64,000 nucleotides of DNA from Treponema sp. (GCA_017934745.1 JAGBIY010000010.1:49491-113490); one strand, 5' to 3'. Positions 17,285 through 27,275 are shown, numbered from the stretch's first letter. Program-made: numbers and translations. The notes: a model not told the origin generated them from the sequence alone.

Positions 17285-19366
17285 ATGTTTTTCAAAAGTC
17301 TTCAATTCAAATTGATGGCTATGGTTCTTTCGATCGTCGTCTTGTCGAACGTGGCGATGGAGATTCTTGCGTCCAAGCTCTCCTCGTCCACGTTCACGGA
17401 CACAGTCCACAACTTGATGGACTCCACAACGGAGAACGTCGAGAGCAAAATCATCTCGGACCTGGAAAAGAGCTTCCGGCTCATCGAGGGTGTCGCCGCG
17501 TCCGACACGGCGAGGAACCCGGACATGGAGCTGCAGGAGAGGTGCGAAGCGATTTCCGAGATAAAATCGATAAACGAAATCTACGAGAACATCTGCTACT
17601 ACGACGCGGAGGGGAATTCCTACTCGGCGGCGGGACAAGCGATAAACATGGGCGACAGCGAGTTCTTCCGGGAAACGATAAAAGGGAAGAGGTTCGTCGA
17701 CGAGCCTGCGATAAGCCGCGTTTCGGGAGAGCTTCTGCAGCACTTCTGCGTGCCAATCTACGACAGGAGCAGGAGAATCACGGGAATCATAGTCGCGAAC
17801 GTCAGGGGAGACGTGCTCTCCAAGCAGCTTTCGACGGTCAAATTCGGAAAATCGTCCGACATCGTGGTGTTCGACAGGGCGGACGGAAAAGTCGTGGCTT
17901 CCACGAACGTCGAGGAAGTGAAGGCGGGAAACACGGTAAACAGCAAGGACGACGACGGAATCACGCCAATCATCGAGAAGGTGATGGCGGGAGAGAGAGG
18001 CGGGCAGAGCTTCATCGACTCGCACACGGGTGTGAAGATGGTTTCGGCATTCTCGCCAATCGAGGGGACTTCATGGTCGGTGCTCTGCGTGTGCCCGTAT
18101 TCGGACTTCTACGCGGGACTCACCCACATGCTCAGGATAATGACAATCGTTCTCATAGTCGTCCTGGTCATAGCCGGGGTCGCGAGCGGAGCGGTAGTGT
18201 CCAAATCGATCAAGCCTCTCAAGGAAGTCAAGGCGGCCATCGAGGACATCGCAAACGGAGACGCGGACCTCACGAAGAGGATAAAGGCAAAGAGCAAGGA
18301 CGAAATCGGAGACGTGGTGAGGGGATTCAACACGTTCACGGAAAAACTCCAGACGATAATCTCCCGCGTGAAAGACTCCAAGGCCGTTCTTGGAGAGGCC
18401 GGAACGAACCTCGCGGCATGCACCGACGACACAAGCACGTCGATAACGGAAATCCTCGCGAACATAGAATCGGTCCACGGGCAGGTCACGAACCAGAGCA
18501 ACAGCGTCCACGAGACTGCCGGAGCCGTGAACGAGATAGCGTCGAACATAGAATCGCTCGAACGCATGATTTCAACGCAGAGCGCGAGCGTCTCGCAGGC
18601 TTCGGCGGCGGTCGAGCAGATGATTGGAAACATCGGCTCCGTGAACAACTCCGTTGAGAAGATGACATCATCGTTCGACGCCCTATCGTCGAGCGCGCAC
18701 ACAGGTTCGGGACTGATGGCGGAGCTAACCGAGAGAATAACAAGGATAACGAACATGAGCGAGACGCTGCAGGAGGCGAACACGGCAATCGCGGCGATAG
18801 CGGAGCAGACGAACCTTCTCGCTATGAACGCCGCAATCGAAGCGGCTCATGCGGGCGAGGCGGGAAAGGGATTCTCGGTCGTCGCAGACGAAATCAGGAA
18901 GCTTTCCGAGACTTCAGGGCAGCAGTCGAACACAATCGGAGAGCAGCTGACGAGCATGAAGAACGCAATCACGGAAGTCGTGGAGGTGTCGGAGAAATCG
19001 AACCACGCGTTCGTGGAAGTCACCAACAGGATTTCAGAGACCGACCAGCTCGTTCACCAGATCCAGTCGGCGATGGAAGAGCAGAACGAAGGCTCCATGC
19101 AGATAAGCGAGGCGCTGCACTCGATGAACGACAGCACGTCTGAAGTGCGCACCGCGAGCCACGAGATGGCCGAAGGAAACAAGGCGATTCTCGAAGGAGT
19201 CAGGAACCTGCAGGACGCGACAGGCGTAATCCAGGACAGCATGGACGAGATGGGAATCGGAGCCAGAAAAATCAACGAGACGGGGGCCGCCCTCACGGAA
19301 ATCGCGGGCAACATGAGCACCTCAATCGACAGCATCGGACGGGAAATCGACCAGTTCAAAGTCTGA
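17285..19366 (+). CDS. Methyl-accepting chemotaxis protein with Cache-type sensor
   Basis: 693 aa. Membrane helix at about 10-30, a periplasmic Cache-type ligand-binding region (about 33-280, with [15 protein letters not shown] and [13 protein letters not shown] segments), a second helix (about 285-310), a HAMP domain, and a long cytoplasmic coiled coil. The highly conserved hairpin tip ([19 protein letters not shown]) binds CheA/CheW. It controls flagellar swimming in response to an unknown small molecule. GGGGG precedes the ATG, and a strong terminator follows the stop. Confidence 0.93.
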   Translation: MFFKSLQFKLMAMVLSIVVLSNVAMEILASKLSSSTFTDTVHNLMDSTTENVESKIISDLEKSFRLIEGVAASDTARNPDMELQERCEAISEIKSINEIYENICYYDAEGNSYSAAGQAINMGDSEFFRETIKGKRFVDEPAISRVSGELLQHFCVPIYDRSRRITGIIVANVRGDVLSKQLSTVKFGKSSDIVVFDRADGKVVASTNVEEVKAGNTVNSKDDDGITPIIEKVMAGERGGQSFIDSHTGVKMVSAFSPIEGTSWSVLCVCPYSDFYAGLTHMLRIMTIVLIVVLVIAGVASGAVVSKSIKPLKEVKAAIEDIANGDADLTKRIKAKSKDEIGDVVRGFNTFTEKLQTIISRVKDSKAVLGEAGTNLAACTDDTSTSITEILANIESVHGQVTNQSNSVHETAGAVNEIASNIESLERMISTQSASVSQASAAVEQMIGNIGSVNNSVEKMTSSFDALSSSAHTGSGLMAELTERITRITNMSETLQEANTAIAAIAEQTNLLAMNAAIEAAHAGEAGKGFSVVADEIRKLSETSGQQSNTIGEQLTSMKNAITEVVEVSEKSNHAFVEVTNRISETDQLVHQIQSAMEEQNEGSMQISEALHSMNDSTSEVRTASHEMAEGNKAILEGVRNLQDATGVIQDSMDEMGIGARKINETGAALTEIAGNMSTSIDSIGREIDQFKV

Positions 19367-19386
19367 GCCGACCAGAACAAAAAGCG

Positions 19387-19431
19387 AAAAGCCGCGCAAG
19401 CCATTTTTACATGGGCACGCGCGGCCTTTTT
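19387..19431. terminator. Terminator after the MCP gene
   Basis: Stem GCCGCGC (19391-19397) / GCGCGGC (19419-19425) with an inner CCAT/ATGG pair and flanking A- and T-runs. It can serve the MCP (+) and the convergent GGDEF gene (-). Confidence 0.8.
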
Positions 19432-19459
19432 GTTGCCGACAGCGGAAAAACAGATTAAA

Positions 19460-19489
19460 CCTGTTCGGAAAATTCAGTTTCGGAACAGG
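19460..19489. repeat. 30-bp REP-like hairpin element, copy 1
   Basis: Arms CCTGTTCGGAAA and TTTCGGAACAGG with a 6-nt loop (ATTCAG). The reverse complement of the element at 56173-56202 is the same in 28 of 30 bases, differing only in the loop. It lies between convergent genes just beyond the MCP terminator. Confidence 0.65.
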
Positions 19490-19509
19490 TCTATCTGCTC
19501 CGTCAAAAA

Positions 19510-21099
19510 TCAAATGCGCACGACCGGGTCGGTTCCGTGGCAGAGACCGTTTCTTCCGCTTTCCTTAACGGAATAGACGGACTTGTCCGCGACAGAGAAG
19601 AGTGAATCGTAGTCCACGCCGTGCTGCGGAGTCGAGGCCATGCCAACGCTCGCGCTTATCCTCACTGTATCGGAGCCGGTGCTAGTCTCGCAGGCGGCCT
19701 CCACTATGCGCTTCGCCTTCTGTACGGCGATTTCCTTTCCGGGAATGTCGTTCAGCAAAACAACGAACTCGTCGCCGCCGAAACGTCCCACCAAGTCCGT
19801 CGGCCTGAAAAGCTTCCTGAGCACATCGCCGAACGAATGCAGGAGAGCGTCGCCCGCCTGGTGTCCGAGGGTGTCGTTGACTTCCTTGAAGTGGTCCAAA
19901 TCAACGACTATCAAAGTGGAGAACACGCCAATCCTGTTCTCCGAAAGTTTTCCCCGGCACAGCCGCTCGAAAGTGGCCTTGTTCAAAAGCCCGGTCAACT
20001 TGTCCACCTCAGCGTCTTTGCGGTACGAGTCGCGGGAAGAGCGGATTTTGTTTATGGCGACAGCCATCTGGCCAAGTTCGTCGTCCTCCAGTTCGGAAAA
20101 TGAAAGAGAATCCTCCGAGCCTTTCGCGGCGCGGTCCACAAGGCTCGATATGGCGCGGATTTTCCTTGTGGCCTTCTCGGCGATGAAGGCGGAGACGAGG
20201 GCCAACACGAAAAGCATTATTCCGCCTATGACGACGGCGGCCAACGCGTCTATGACGACCTCCTGCCAGATGTACTTGTACGACTTCTCCGTTATGACGA
20301 CCCACCCCGAAATCTCGTTTTTGGAATAGCAGACCAGCATCCTCTCTTTCTTCCCGCTTCCGTCCTCCGACATGACGACGTCTATGGAGCCGGTCTTTCC
20401 TGCGAGGGCCGCGGCCACGGCCGGGTTCGCGCTCATGGAGACAAGCTGGTTGCTCTCGAAGTTCCTTGACGAATGGGCGACGATGTTCCCCACGCTGTCC
20501 GTTATCATGACGCGGGTGCGGGGTGTGGAAAACGCCTGAATGTATTTTTGGAGGGCTACGAGGTCGTAGTCGCGCTGCACCATGCCGACGACGTTGTTCT
20601 TCTCGTCGAACACAGGAACCTCCAGCACGGTAATCATCCTGTTGTTCGCAAGGCTTATCAGCACGTCCGAGATGTATTCCTCACCCTGCATAGCCTCGTG
20701 GAAATATCGGCGGTGCTCCACGTTTATGAGCGGATATGTGTCCGTCCTCGCAACCTGGTCTCCTTTTCGGTCGGTCACAATCATGTTGTCGGTGTCGTTG
20801 AAGACATCGTTCGTGCGGCTCAAAGTCTGGGCCATGAGGGGGTCGCGGGAATCAGGGGAAGATACAACGAACTGCTGAGTCATAGGATTCCGGGCAATCG
20901 TTCTCAGAACCGCCAGGCTCCGCTCGAAATGCTCGCTTATGTGTTCGTTGACTATGGAATTTCGCAGGATTCCGTCCGATTTCTCGTTCGCGATGGAGCT
21001 TGCGATGTTGTTCATCAGATAGAAGACGATGACAATCAAAAGCGGAATGAGAGCGATAAAAAAAAGCAGAAGCGTGAGCTTTGTTCGTATAGATTTCAT
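19510..21099 (-). CDS. Membrane diguanylate cyclase (Cache sensor + HAMP + GGDEF)
   Basis: 529 aa. Membrane helix at 8-30, a periplasmic Cache-type domain (about 40-255), a second helix (about 265-290), HAMP (about 295-345) and a C-terminal GGDEF domain with GRFGGDEFVVLLND intact, so active c-di-GMP synthesis is expected. I-site: RNAHR-type RxxD is not obvious. The start at 21099 directly follows an extended -10 (TGGTATAAT, ending 6 nt before ATG), implying a leaderless mRNA; the reading from 21135 would begin upstream of the promoter. Confidence 0.92.
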   Translation of the reverse strand: MKSIRTKLTLLLFFIALIPLLIVIVFYLMNNIASSIANEKSDGILRNSIVNEHISEHFERSLAVLRTIARNPMTQQFVVSSPDSRDPLMAQTLSRTNDVFNDTDNMIVTDRKGDQVARTDTYPLINVEHRRYFHEAMQGEEYISDVLISLANNRMITVLEVPVFDEKNNVVGMVQRDYDLVALQKYIQAFSTPRTRVMITDSVGNIVAHSSRNFESNQLVSMSANPAVAAALAGKTGSIDVVMSEDGSGKKERMLVCYSKNEISGWVVITEKSYKYIWQEVVIDALAAVVIGGIMLFVLALVSAFIAEKATRKIRAISSLVDRAAKGSEDSLSFSELEDDELGQMAVAINKIRSSRDSYRKDAEVDKLTGLLNKATFERLCRGKLSENRIGVFSTLIVVDLDHFKEVNDTLGHQAGDALLHSFGDVLRKLFRPTDLVGRFGGDEFVVLLNDIPGKEIAVQKAKRIVEAACETSTGSDTVRISASVGMASTPQHGVDYDSLFSVADKSVYSVKESGRNGLCHGTDPVVRI

Positions 21100-21105
21100 A
21101 CTGCG

Positions 21106-21114
21106 ATTATACCA
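21106..21114 (-). promoter_or_regulatory. Extended -10 giving a leaderless GGDEF transcript
   Basis: Minus-strand TGGTATAAT with six bases between the hexamer and the ATG at 21099. No recognisable -35. Confidence 0.6.
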
Positions 21115-21141
21115 CAAACAATCCGCATTTTGCACAAAACG

Positions 21142-22713
21142 TCAATAAAGGTAGTTCGACTGTCTCGCCTTCTTGATTCCGTCCTGCTCCCACTTTTCGC
21201 CGCCCATGCGGTCGAATTCCGAAAGCCATGAAGCCCACTCCTCCTTTGTGAGTGGCTTCTTTCCAGTGACGAAATCCAAAACGCCCTGCTCGTAGAACCG
21301 CTTCAAATCAGTTTCGGGGACGGGGAGCGTGTCGGAGCCGGTCGCGTTCACCCACTCCTTCTTCTGCATCTCGCGGAGGACCGTCAGCGCGCTCATCGTC
21401 TTGCGACTCACCTCGGTCGTGTAGGTCGGGTAGCGGCTCACGAGTTCGGCGTCGCTGTGGTAGAAAACCATGTTCCTAAGCTGGGTGAGCGGCTGCTGCG
21501 CGCTCTTGGCGAAGCTCTTGGACGGGTCGGGGATTCCATCGGCGACAGGAATGTGGTTCTCGTTGAAGACGAAATTCACGCCCTCCTCTCCCCACCCCAA
21601 AAGATAGTAGCCTTCGTCGCTGACCATCCATTCGAGGAGTTTGGCAATCAGTGGAGCCTTGCCCTCCTTCTCCGCGCGCTTTGATATTACGAGAGTCGTG
21701 TACGGAATCGTGTAAACGCCCACCGCGCTCTTTCCGTCGGGCCCCACAGGCGGGTCTACGACAATCCAGGAACCGTCGGGGAAATTCCTGTCGAAAGGAG
21801 CGTAGTTCGACTCGGAAGCGTACGCGCTGTTCTGCTCGCGCATGATTCCGAACCGGCCGCGCTTCCATGCCGCGCGGAAGTCGTCCTTCTTGTAGCCGAG
21901 CCAGTTCGGGTCCATGAGCCCCTCGCCATGCATCGTGGCGACAGTGCGCAAGGCGTCGAAATACGCAGGCTTTCGGACGTTCAAGCCGGCTCCTGTCTCG
22001 GTCATGTTCCAGGTTCCCGCCACGCCGAACGCGCCGAAAATCGGGTCCAGACGGCGGCCGAGGCCTTCCTCGTAGTTGTTTATCTCAAGGAACGCTCCGT
22101 AGCCGTAAGTGTCGTCCTTTCCGTTTCCGTCCGGGTCATTGTGAGTGAACGCGCGCATGACCTCGAGGTATTCGTCCATCGTCCTCGGAACGGAAAGCCC
22201 AAGCTTGTCCAGCCAGTCCTTCCTTATGAGAACGCCCTCGTTCTTCTGGATTTTTCCTCCGGGAGTCGAAAATCCATAGCACTTTCCTTTCACCGTCGCG
22301 AACCTGCGGGAAGTCTCGTTGTACATTTTCTCGGTCCTGTTAGGCATGAGCGGGTACAAGTCGTCCACCTGCATGACAAGGCCCTTGTCTATCAAATTGA
22401 GGAGCGGCTCCCTGTTGACGACAACCATGTCGGGAAGGAATCCTCCATCGGCGGCCGCGTTCACCTTCACGTCGCGGTCGGTCGCGTTCAAAGGAAGCAT
22501 CGTAAGCTCAAGGTCGATGCCGAATTTCTCACGGATTATCTTGTAGGCAACCCAATCGGCGGGCGGCGCGCCGGCTTCTGTGACGGATGCGTCGTACCAA
22601 AGCGATATTTTCACGGGATTGTCAGCGGTGGGATGGAGCACGGGCGTCTTGTTGCCGCACGCTGAAAGAAAAAAAACGCAGGAAATGGCTGAAAGAAAAA
22701 TTCTTAGTTTCAT
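21142..22713 (-). CDS. Extracellular solute-binding lipoprotein (family 1)
   Basis: 523-aa periplasm-facing lipoprotein of the family 1 ABC sugar/oligosaccharide-binding type. The signal peptide ends in lipobox LSACG (about residues 15-19); domain features include VKISLWYDASVT, DMVVVNREPLLNLIDKGLV, IRKDWLDKLGLSVPRTMDEYLE and YYLLGWGEEGVNFVF. No permease or ATPase gene is adjacent, so it is either an orphan receptor or served by a remote transporter. The second ATG (22713) is preferred: it lies 8 nt after a TATAAT that has TTTACA 16 bp upstream. Confidence 0.85.
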   Translation of the reverse strand: MKLRIFLSAISCVFFLSACGNKTPVLHPTADNPVKISLWYDASVTEAGAPPADWVAYKIIREKFGIDLELTMLPLNATDRDVKVNAAADGGFLPDMVVVNREPLLNLIDKGLVMQVDDLYPLMPNRTEKMYNETSRRFATVKGKCYGFSTPGGKIQKNEGVLIRKDWLDKLGLSVPRTMDEYLEVMRAFTHNDPDGNGKDDTYGYGAFLEINNYEEGLGRRLDPIFGAFGVAGTWNMTETGAGLNVRKPAYFDALRTVATMHGEGLMDPNWLGYKKDDFRAAWKRGRFGIMREQNSAYASESNYAPFDRNFPDGSWIVVDPPVGPDGKSAVGVYTIPYTTLVISKRAEKEGKAPLIAKLLEWMVSDEGYYLLGWGEEGVNFVFNENHIPVADGIPDPSKSFAKSAQQPLTQLRNMVFYHSDAELVSRYPTYTTEVSRKTMSALTVLREMQKKEWVNATGSDTLPVPETDLKRFYEQGVLDFVTGKKPLTKEEWASWLSEFDRMGGEKWEQDGIKKARQSNYLY

Positions 22714-22721
22714 AGCCATTG

Positions 22722-22749
22722 ATTATAAAAGATAAAGGTCATTTGTAAA
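22722..22749 (-). promoter_or_regulatory. Promoter giving a leaderless solute-binding-protein transcript
   Basis: Minus-strand TTTACA, 16 bp, TATAAT; the -10 ends 8 nt before the ATG at 22713 and only 2 nt before the alternative ATG at 22719, which therefore should not be the start. Confidence 0.6.
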
Positions 22750-22793
22750 GGAAAGAGTTTCCATAATCGCAGGCGGAAATTCCGCCCGGGATT

Positions 22794-23054
22794 TCATTTC
22801 GCCGCGCCGGACAGAAGCGCCTCGAACCTCTCAGCCGTCGGAAGCGACTCGGTGACGAAATAGTCGGGATATTCGCTCATGATTCGCTGGACCTGCCCTT
22901 CCAGCTGGTGCAGGTGCGACTTCATGAATTCTTTTGCGTAGGATGGATTCCGCTCCTGGACAGCGGAGAGAATCTGCTGGTGCTGGAGCACATTCTCCCG
23001 CATGACATCCTTGTTCCACACGGCGATGAACCTTATCCTTGAATAGATGATGAA
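22794..23054 (-). pseudogene. Remnant of a GntR-family (FCD-domain) regulator
   Basis: About 85 codons remain open up to the stop at 22794. The segment (IRFIAVWNKDVM, then HQQILSAVQERNPSYAKEFM, then KSHLHQLEG) matches the C-terminal helices of the FCD ligand-binding domain. The DNA-binding winged helix and the first FCD half are missing; in their place lies the gdhA terminator. No start codon with a ribosome-binding site is present, so this is best read as a decayed regulator. Confidence 0.65.
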
Positions 23055-23060
23055 AAGTGC

Positions 23061-23103
23061 AAAAAAAACGCCCGCACGATTCGCAAAAAAAGTCGTGCGG
23101 GCG
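23061..23103 (-). terminator. gdhA terminator
   Basis: Minus-strand stem CGCCCGCACGA / TCGTGCGGGCG (11 bp, 13-nt loop) followed by eight T. It lies 45 bp after the gdhA stop. Confidence 0.85.
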
Positions 23104-23147
23104 GTTCCGGCGGCTTCGACTGCGCTCAGCCACCAGAAAGATTCATA

Positions 23148-24518
23148 TTAGACCAATCCCTGAGCCATCATAGCGCGGGCGACTTTCAAGAAGCCGTAGA
23201 TGTTCGCGCCAGAAACGTAGTCTGGAGTTGCGCTTGGAGCGTACTTTTTGGCTGTTTCGTAGGCGTTGTCGTGGATGTTCGTCATGATCTGCTTGAGTTT
23301 CGCATCGACTTCTTCGCGAGTCCATGAGAGTCTCTCAGAGTTCTGTGACATCTCAAGGCCGGAAACAGCGACGCCACCAGCGTTAGACGCTTTTCCTGGA
23401 GCGAAGAGAACGCCCTTCGACTGGAGGAACGCGATTGCGTCGGCGCGGGTCGGCATGTTGGCACCCTCTGCGACGAGCTTCACTCCGTTCTTCACGAGCT
23501 TCTCGGCATCTTCCATGTAGATTTCGTCCTGAGTTGCGCATGGGAAAGCGCAGTCGGCCTTGACTCCCCATGGCTTCTCGCCCTTGAAGAATTTTGCCTT
23601 TGGATATTTCTTGACGTAAGCGTCGATTTTCTCTTTGCGGCCGCGGAATTCCATAACATAAGCGAGCTTTTCAGCATCGATTCCGTCCTCGTCGAGGATG
23701 TAGCCAGTTGAGTCAGACAATGTGATGACTTTTCCGCCCAACTGAGTAACTTTCTGACAAGCGTACTGGGCGACGTTTCCGTCACCAGAGATGATTGCTG
23801 TCTTTCCTTTGAAGTCTGTTCCGGCAGCCTTGAGCATGCATTCGGCGAAGTAGATGAGGCCGTATCCTGTAGCCTCCGGGCGAATCAAAGAACCGCCGAA
23901 GTCCAATCCCTTTCCTGTGAGAACGCCTGTGAAGTTGTTGACGATTCTCTTGTACTGTCCGAACATCCAAGCGACTTCGCGTCCGCCAACGCCCTTGTCT
24001 CCGGCTGGAACGTCGGTGTCGGCTCCGATGTGGCGGTAAAGCTCAGTCATGAACGACTGGCAGAACCTCATGACTTCGCCGTCTGATTTTCCGTGCGGAT
24101 CGAAGTCCGAACCACCCTTTCCACCGCCCATCGGGAGGGTTGTCAAAGAATTCTTCAAGACCTGCTCGAATCCCAAGAATTTGAGAACATCAAGACCGAC
24201 CTCTGGAGAGAAGCGCAAGCCTCCTTTGTAAGGTCCAATCGCAGAGTTGAACTGAACGCGGAAACCACGGTTCACGTGAGGTTTTCCCTGGTCGTCTGTC
24301 CAAGGAACACGGAACATGATGATTCTCTCCGGCTCAACGAAGCGTTCGAGAACGGCTGTGTTCTCAAGCTCCGGCATTGTGTCCACGACCGGGGAGAGCG
24401 TCTCCAAAACGAGGCCGGCAGCCTGAAGGAAGTGCTCCTGATCAGCATAACGAGTCTTGAGCTCGTCCCAAACGCGCTTGCAATAAGCGTTCTTAACGTT
24501 AAATTCTTTGATTGCCAT
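23148..24518 (-). CDS. gdhA: Glutamate dehydrogenase
   Basis: 456-aa hexameric enzyme interconverting glutamate and 2-oxoglutarate plus ammonium. Motifs: GPYKGGLRFSPEVGLD, LPMGGGKGGSDFDPHGKSD with the catalytic Lys, VPAGDKGVGGREVAWM and the Rossmann SGDGNVAQYA. The length and N-terminus suit the assimilatory (often NADPH) class, but cofactor cannot be fixed by eye. The start at 24518 has an AAGGGG site. Codon choice is noticeably different from neighbours (more TCT, GTC, AAG, CCA), consistent with high expression. Confidence 0.94.
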   Translation of the reverse strand: MAIKEFNVKNAYCKRVWDELKTRYADQEHFLQAAGLVLETLSPVVDTMPELENTAVLERFVEPERIIMFRVPWTDDQGKPHVNRGFRVQFNSAIGPYKGGLRFSPEVGLDVLKFLGFEQVLKNSLTTLPMGGGKGGSDFDPHGKSDGEVMRFCQSFMTELYRHIGADTDVPAGDKGVGGREVAWMFGQYKRIVNNFTGVLTGKGLDFGGSLIRPEATGYGLIYFAECMLKAAGTDFKGKTAIISGDGNVAQYACQKVTQLGGKVITLSDSTGYILDEDGIDAEKLAYVMEFRGRKEKIDAYVKKYPKAKFFKGEKPWGVKADCAFPCATQDEIYMEDAEKLVKNGVKLVAEGANMPTRADAIAFLQSKGVLFAPGKASNAGGVAVSGLEMSQNSERLSWTREEVDAKLKQIMTNIHDNAYETAKKYAPSATPDYVSGANIYGFLKVARAMMAQGLV

Positions 24519-25025
24519 AAAGCATAACCCCTTATTTTCATTCCGCCTGCGACTTTCCGCCACCAACGGACATTGAAATCAAAAAAAAAGACAAAAATGC
24601 CTCGGACAAGATTCCATCGATTCATTTTCGAACAAACCAATAGCATTTTGTCTCAGACACCTTTGTCTTGCCCATACTCTAGCGGAATTCAAAAACAATG
24701 TCCATAGGAAAAAGGCCAAAAAAATCCACGAAAAATTTCATTTTTCTGATTTCGAACATGACAGTAAATTACAAAATTTTTTTTCATGAATCCGAAAACG
24801 CTAATCAGCATTGACTTCGGAGGACTTTTCCACAAGGTTTTCCACAAGTTGTCCACAGAAAGATTTATTGACACCTCATTTTTTCCACTCTATATTTTAT
24901 CTGTTCTGAAAAACGCTATATCTAGTGTTTTTCAGGCATTTTTTTGAAAAATGACACAAACAAAGAAACGGGAGTGTCAAGAGCTTTTTTCAAAAAAATC
25001 ATAAAAAAACGGGATGGGAAAGCCA
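24519..25025. promoter_or_regulatory. Divergent gdhA-nrdD control region with DnaA-box-like repeats, promoter and NrdR-like box
   Basis: 507 bp without a gene. Three head-to-tail DnaA-box-like 9-mers lie at 24826-24834 and 24838-24846 (TTTTCCACA) and 24849-24857 (TTGTCCACA). They are followed by a textbook promoter, TTGACA (24868-24873), 17 bp, TATATT (24891-24896), and a near-palindromic NrdR-like box ACGCTATATCTAGTGT (24913-24928). All point towards nrdD. The rest is AT-rich sequence on the gdhA side without an obvious feature. Confidence 0.6.
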
Positions 25026-27227
25026 ATGAAAATCATCAAGAGAAACGGTGAAGAAGTCATTTTCGACGCACAAAAAATCGTCAAGGCAATAAAAGGAGCG
25101 AACAAGGAAGTTCCCCTCACAGAACAGCTCAGCGAAGAGACAATCCAGAAAATCTCAGAAAACATAGAAAGAAAGTGCGAGGAGGAGAACCACGAGATGA
25201 ACGTGGAGGCAATCCAGGACCTCGTGGAAGACGAAATCATGAAGGCGAGCGCGTTCACGGTCGCCAAAAAGTACATCACATACCGCTACCAGCACGCCCT
25301 GAACCGCAAGGCGAATTCCACCGACGACCAGATAATGTCGCTCATCGAATGCCAGAACGAGGAAGTGAAGCAGGAGAATTCCAACAAGAATTCCACCGTC
25401 GTCTCGGTCCAGCGCGACTACATGGCGGGCGAAGTCTCCAAGGACATCACAAAGCGTTTCCTCCTCACGCCTGAAATCGTGGAGGCGCACAACGAAGGCA
25501 TCATCCACTTCCACGACGCGGACTACTTCGCGCAGCACATGCATAACTGCGACCTCGTGAACCTTGAGGACATGCTGCAGAACGGAACGGTAATCTCAGG
25601 CACGAAAATCGACAAGCCGCACAGTTTCTCAACGGCGTGCAACATCGCAACGCAGATAATCGCGCAGGTGGCTTCAAGCCAGTACGGCGGACAGTCGATT
25701 TCGCTCACGCACCTCGTTCCGTTCGTGGAAATCTCAAGGCAGAAATTCAGGAAGGAACTGAAGAAGATTGAGGAAATCTCAGGGATAAAATACACGGAAG
25801 AGCAGATTGACGAAATCGTCGAGATGCGCGTGAAGGAAGAAATCAACAGGGGCGTGCAGATTATCCAGTACCAGGTCGTCACGCTCATGACGACGAACGG
25901 ACAGTCTCCGTTCATCACGGTCTTCATGTACCTGAACGAGACGAAGAACGAGCGCGAGAAGGCCGACCTCGCGATGATAATCGAGGAAGTGCTGAACCAG
26001 CGGTACAAGGGCGTGAAGAACGAATCGGGCTACTGGGTCGCGCCGGCATTCCCCAAACTCATCTACGTTTTGGAAGAGGACAACATCACGCCGGGCTCCA
26101 AGTACTACTACTTGACGGAACTTGCGGCGAAATGCACTTCAAGGAGGCTCGTCCCCGACTACATCTCCGAGAAGAAGATGAAGGAACTGAAGGGCGACGT
26201 GTACACATGCATGGGCTGCCGCTCTTTCCTCACGCCTGACCGCTTCACCGAGGCCGGAGTCGGAAACGTGGCGAACGCGGGCAACTACGAGCCTGGAAAG
26301 CACAAGTATTACGGAAGGTTCAACCAGGGAGTCGTCACGATAAACCTCGTCGACGTCGCGTGCTCGTCGGGCGGCGACATGGACGCGTTCTGGAGGATTT
26401 TCGACGAAAGGCTGGAGCTTTGCCACAGGGCGCTCATGCTCAGGCACCAGCGCCTTCTCGGCACACCAAGCGACGTGGCTCCGATTCTCTGGCAGAACGG
26501 CGCGCTCGCGCGGTTGAACAAGGGCGAGACAATCGACAAGCTCCTCTTCAACGGCTACTCGACAATCTCGCTCGGATACGCGGGTCTCTGCGAATGCGTC
26601 AAGTACATGACGGGAAAGAGCCACACCGACCCGAGCGCGACACCGTTCGCAATCGAAGTGATGAAGAAGATGAACGAGAAGTGCGCCGTCTGGAAAAAGG
26701 AGAGCAACATCGACTTCTCCCTCTACGGAACTCCGCTTGAATCCACGACCTACAAGTTCGCGAAGTGCCTCAAGAAACGCTTCGGGGAAATCAAGGGAGT
26801 GACGGACAAGAACTACATCACGAACTCATACCACGTCCACGTCACGGAACCAATCGACGCGTTCACGAAGCTCACGTTCGAGAGCCAGTTCCAGGAACTC
26901 AGTCCGGGCGGAGCCGTGAGCTACGTGGAAGTCCCGAACATGGAGAACAACATTCCGGCCGTCATGGCGTTGCTCAAGCACATCTACGACAACATCATGT
27001 ACGCGGAGCTGAACACAAAGAGCGACTGCTGCCAGAAGTGCGGCTACACGGGCGAAATCAGAATCGTCACCGACAGCGAGAACAAGCTCGTCTGGAAGTG
27101 CCCGAACTGCGGCAACACCGACCAGTCAACGATGAACGTCGCGCGAAGGACCTGCGGCTACATCGGCACCCAGTACTGGAACCAGGGCCGCACCCAGGAA
27201 ATCAAGGAAAGGGTCTTGCACTTGTAG
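25026..27227 (+). CDS. nrdD: Anaerobic ribonucleoside-triphosphate reductase (class III)
   Basis: 733-aa glycyl-radical enzyme that makes dNTPs without oxygen. N-terminal ATP-cone (KIIKRNGEEVIFDAQKIVKAI), catalytic barrel, C-terminal zinc site with two CxxC pairs (CCQKCGYTG and CPNCGNTD) and the glycyl-radical segment RRTCGYIGTQYW. The start at 25026 (GGGAA site) is preferred to the ATG at 25014. Controlled by the strong promoter and NrdR/DnaA-like sites upstream; its activase nrdG is 3.2 kb downstream, beyond an opposite-strand TRAP operon. Confidence 0.96.
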   Translation: MKIIKRNGEEVIFDAQKIVKAIKGANKEVPLTEQLSEETIQKISENIERKCEEENHEMNVEAIQDLVEDEIMKASAFTVAKKYITYRYQHALNRKANSTDDQIMSLIECQNEEVKQENSNKNSTVVSVQRDYMAGEVSKDITKRFLLTPEIVEAHNEGIIHFHDADYFAQHMHNCDLVNLEDMLQNGTVISGTKIDKPHSFSTACNIATQIIAQVASSQYGGQSISLTHLVPFVEISRQKFRKELKKIEEISGIKYTEEQIDEIVEMRVKEEINRGVQIIQYQVVTLMTTNGQSPFITVFMYLNETKNEREKADLAMIIEEVLNQRYKGVKNESGYWVAPAFPKLIYVLEEDNITPGSKYYYLTELAAKCTSRRLVPDYISEKKMKELKGDVYTCMGCRSFLTPDRFTEAGVGNVANAGNYEPGKHKYYGRFNQGVVTINLVDVACSSGGDMDAFWRIFDERLELCHRALMLRHQRLLGTPSDVAPILWQNGALARLNKGETIDKLLFNGYSTISLGYAGLCECVKYMTGKSHTDPSATPFAIEVMKKMNEKCAVWKKESNIDFSLYGTPLESTTYKFAKCLKKRFGEIKGVTDKNYITNSYHVHVTEPIDAFTKLTFESQFQELSPGGAVSYVEVPNMENNIPAVMALLKHIYDNIMYAELNTKSDCCQKCGYTGEIRIVTDSENKLVWKCPNCGNTDQSTMNVARRTCGYIGTQYWNQGRTQEIKERVLHL

Positions 27228-27275
27228 AAAAAAATGCGGGAAACGGGACAGAATCCGGTTTTCCGCATTTTTTTT
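27228..27275. terminator. Bidirectional terminator between nrdD and dctM
   Basis: AAAAATGCGG...CCGCATTTTTTTT stem beginning directly after the nrdD stop and reaching the dctM stop. It carries A/T runs for both directions. Confidence 0.8.

Noticed and set aside
24826-24857. Replication origin from the three DnaA-box-like repeats
   Set aside because: Only three imperfect boxes, no dnaA/dnaN/gyrB context, and the boxes lie right upstream of a consensus nrdD promoter, so gene regulation is the simpler reading.
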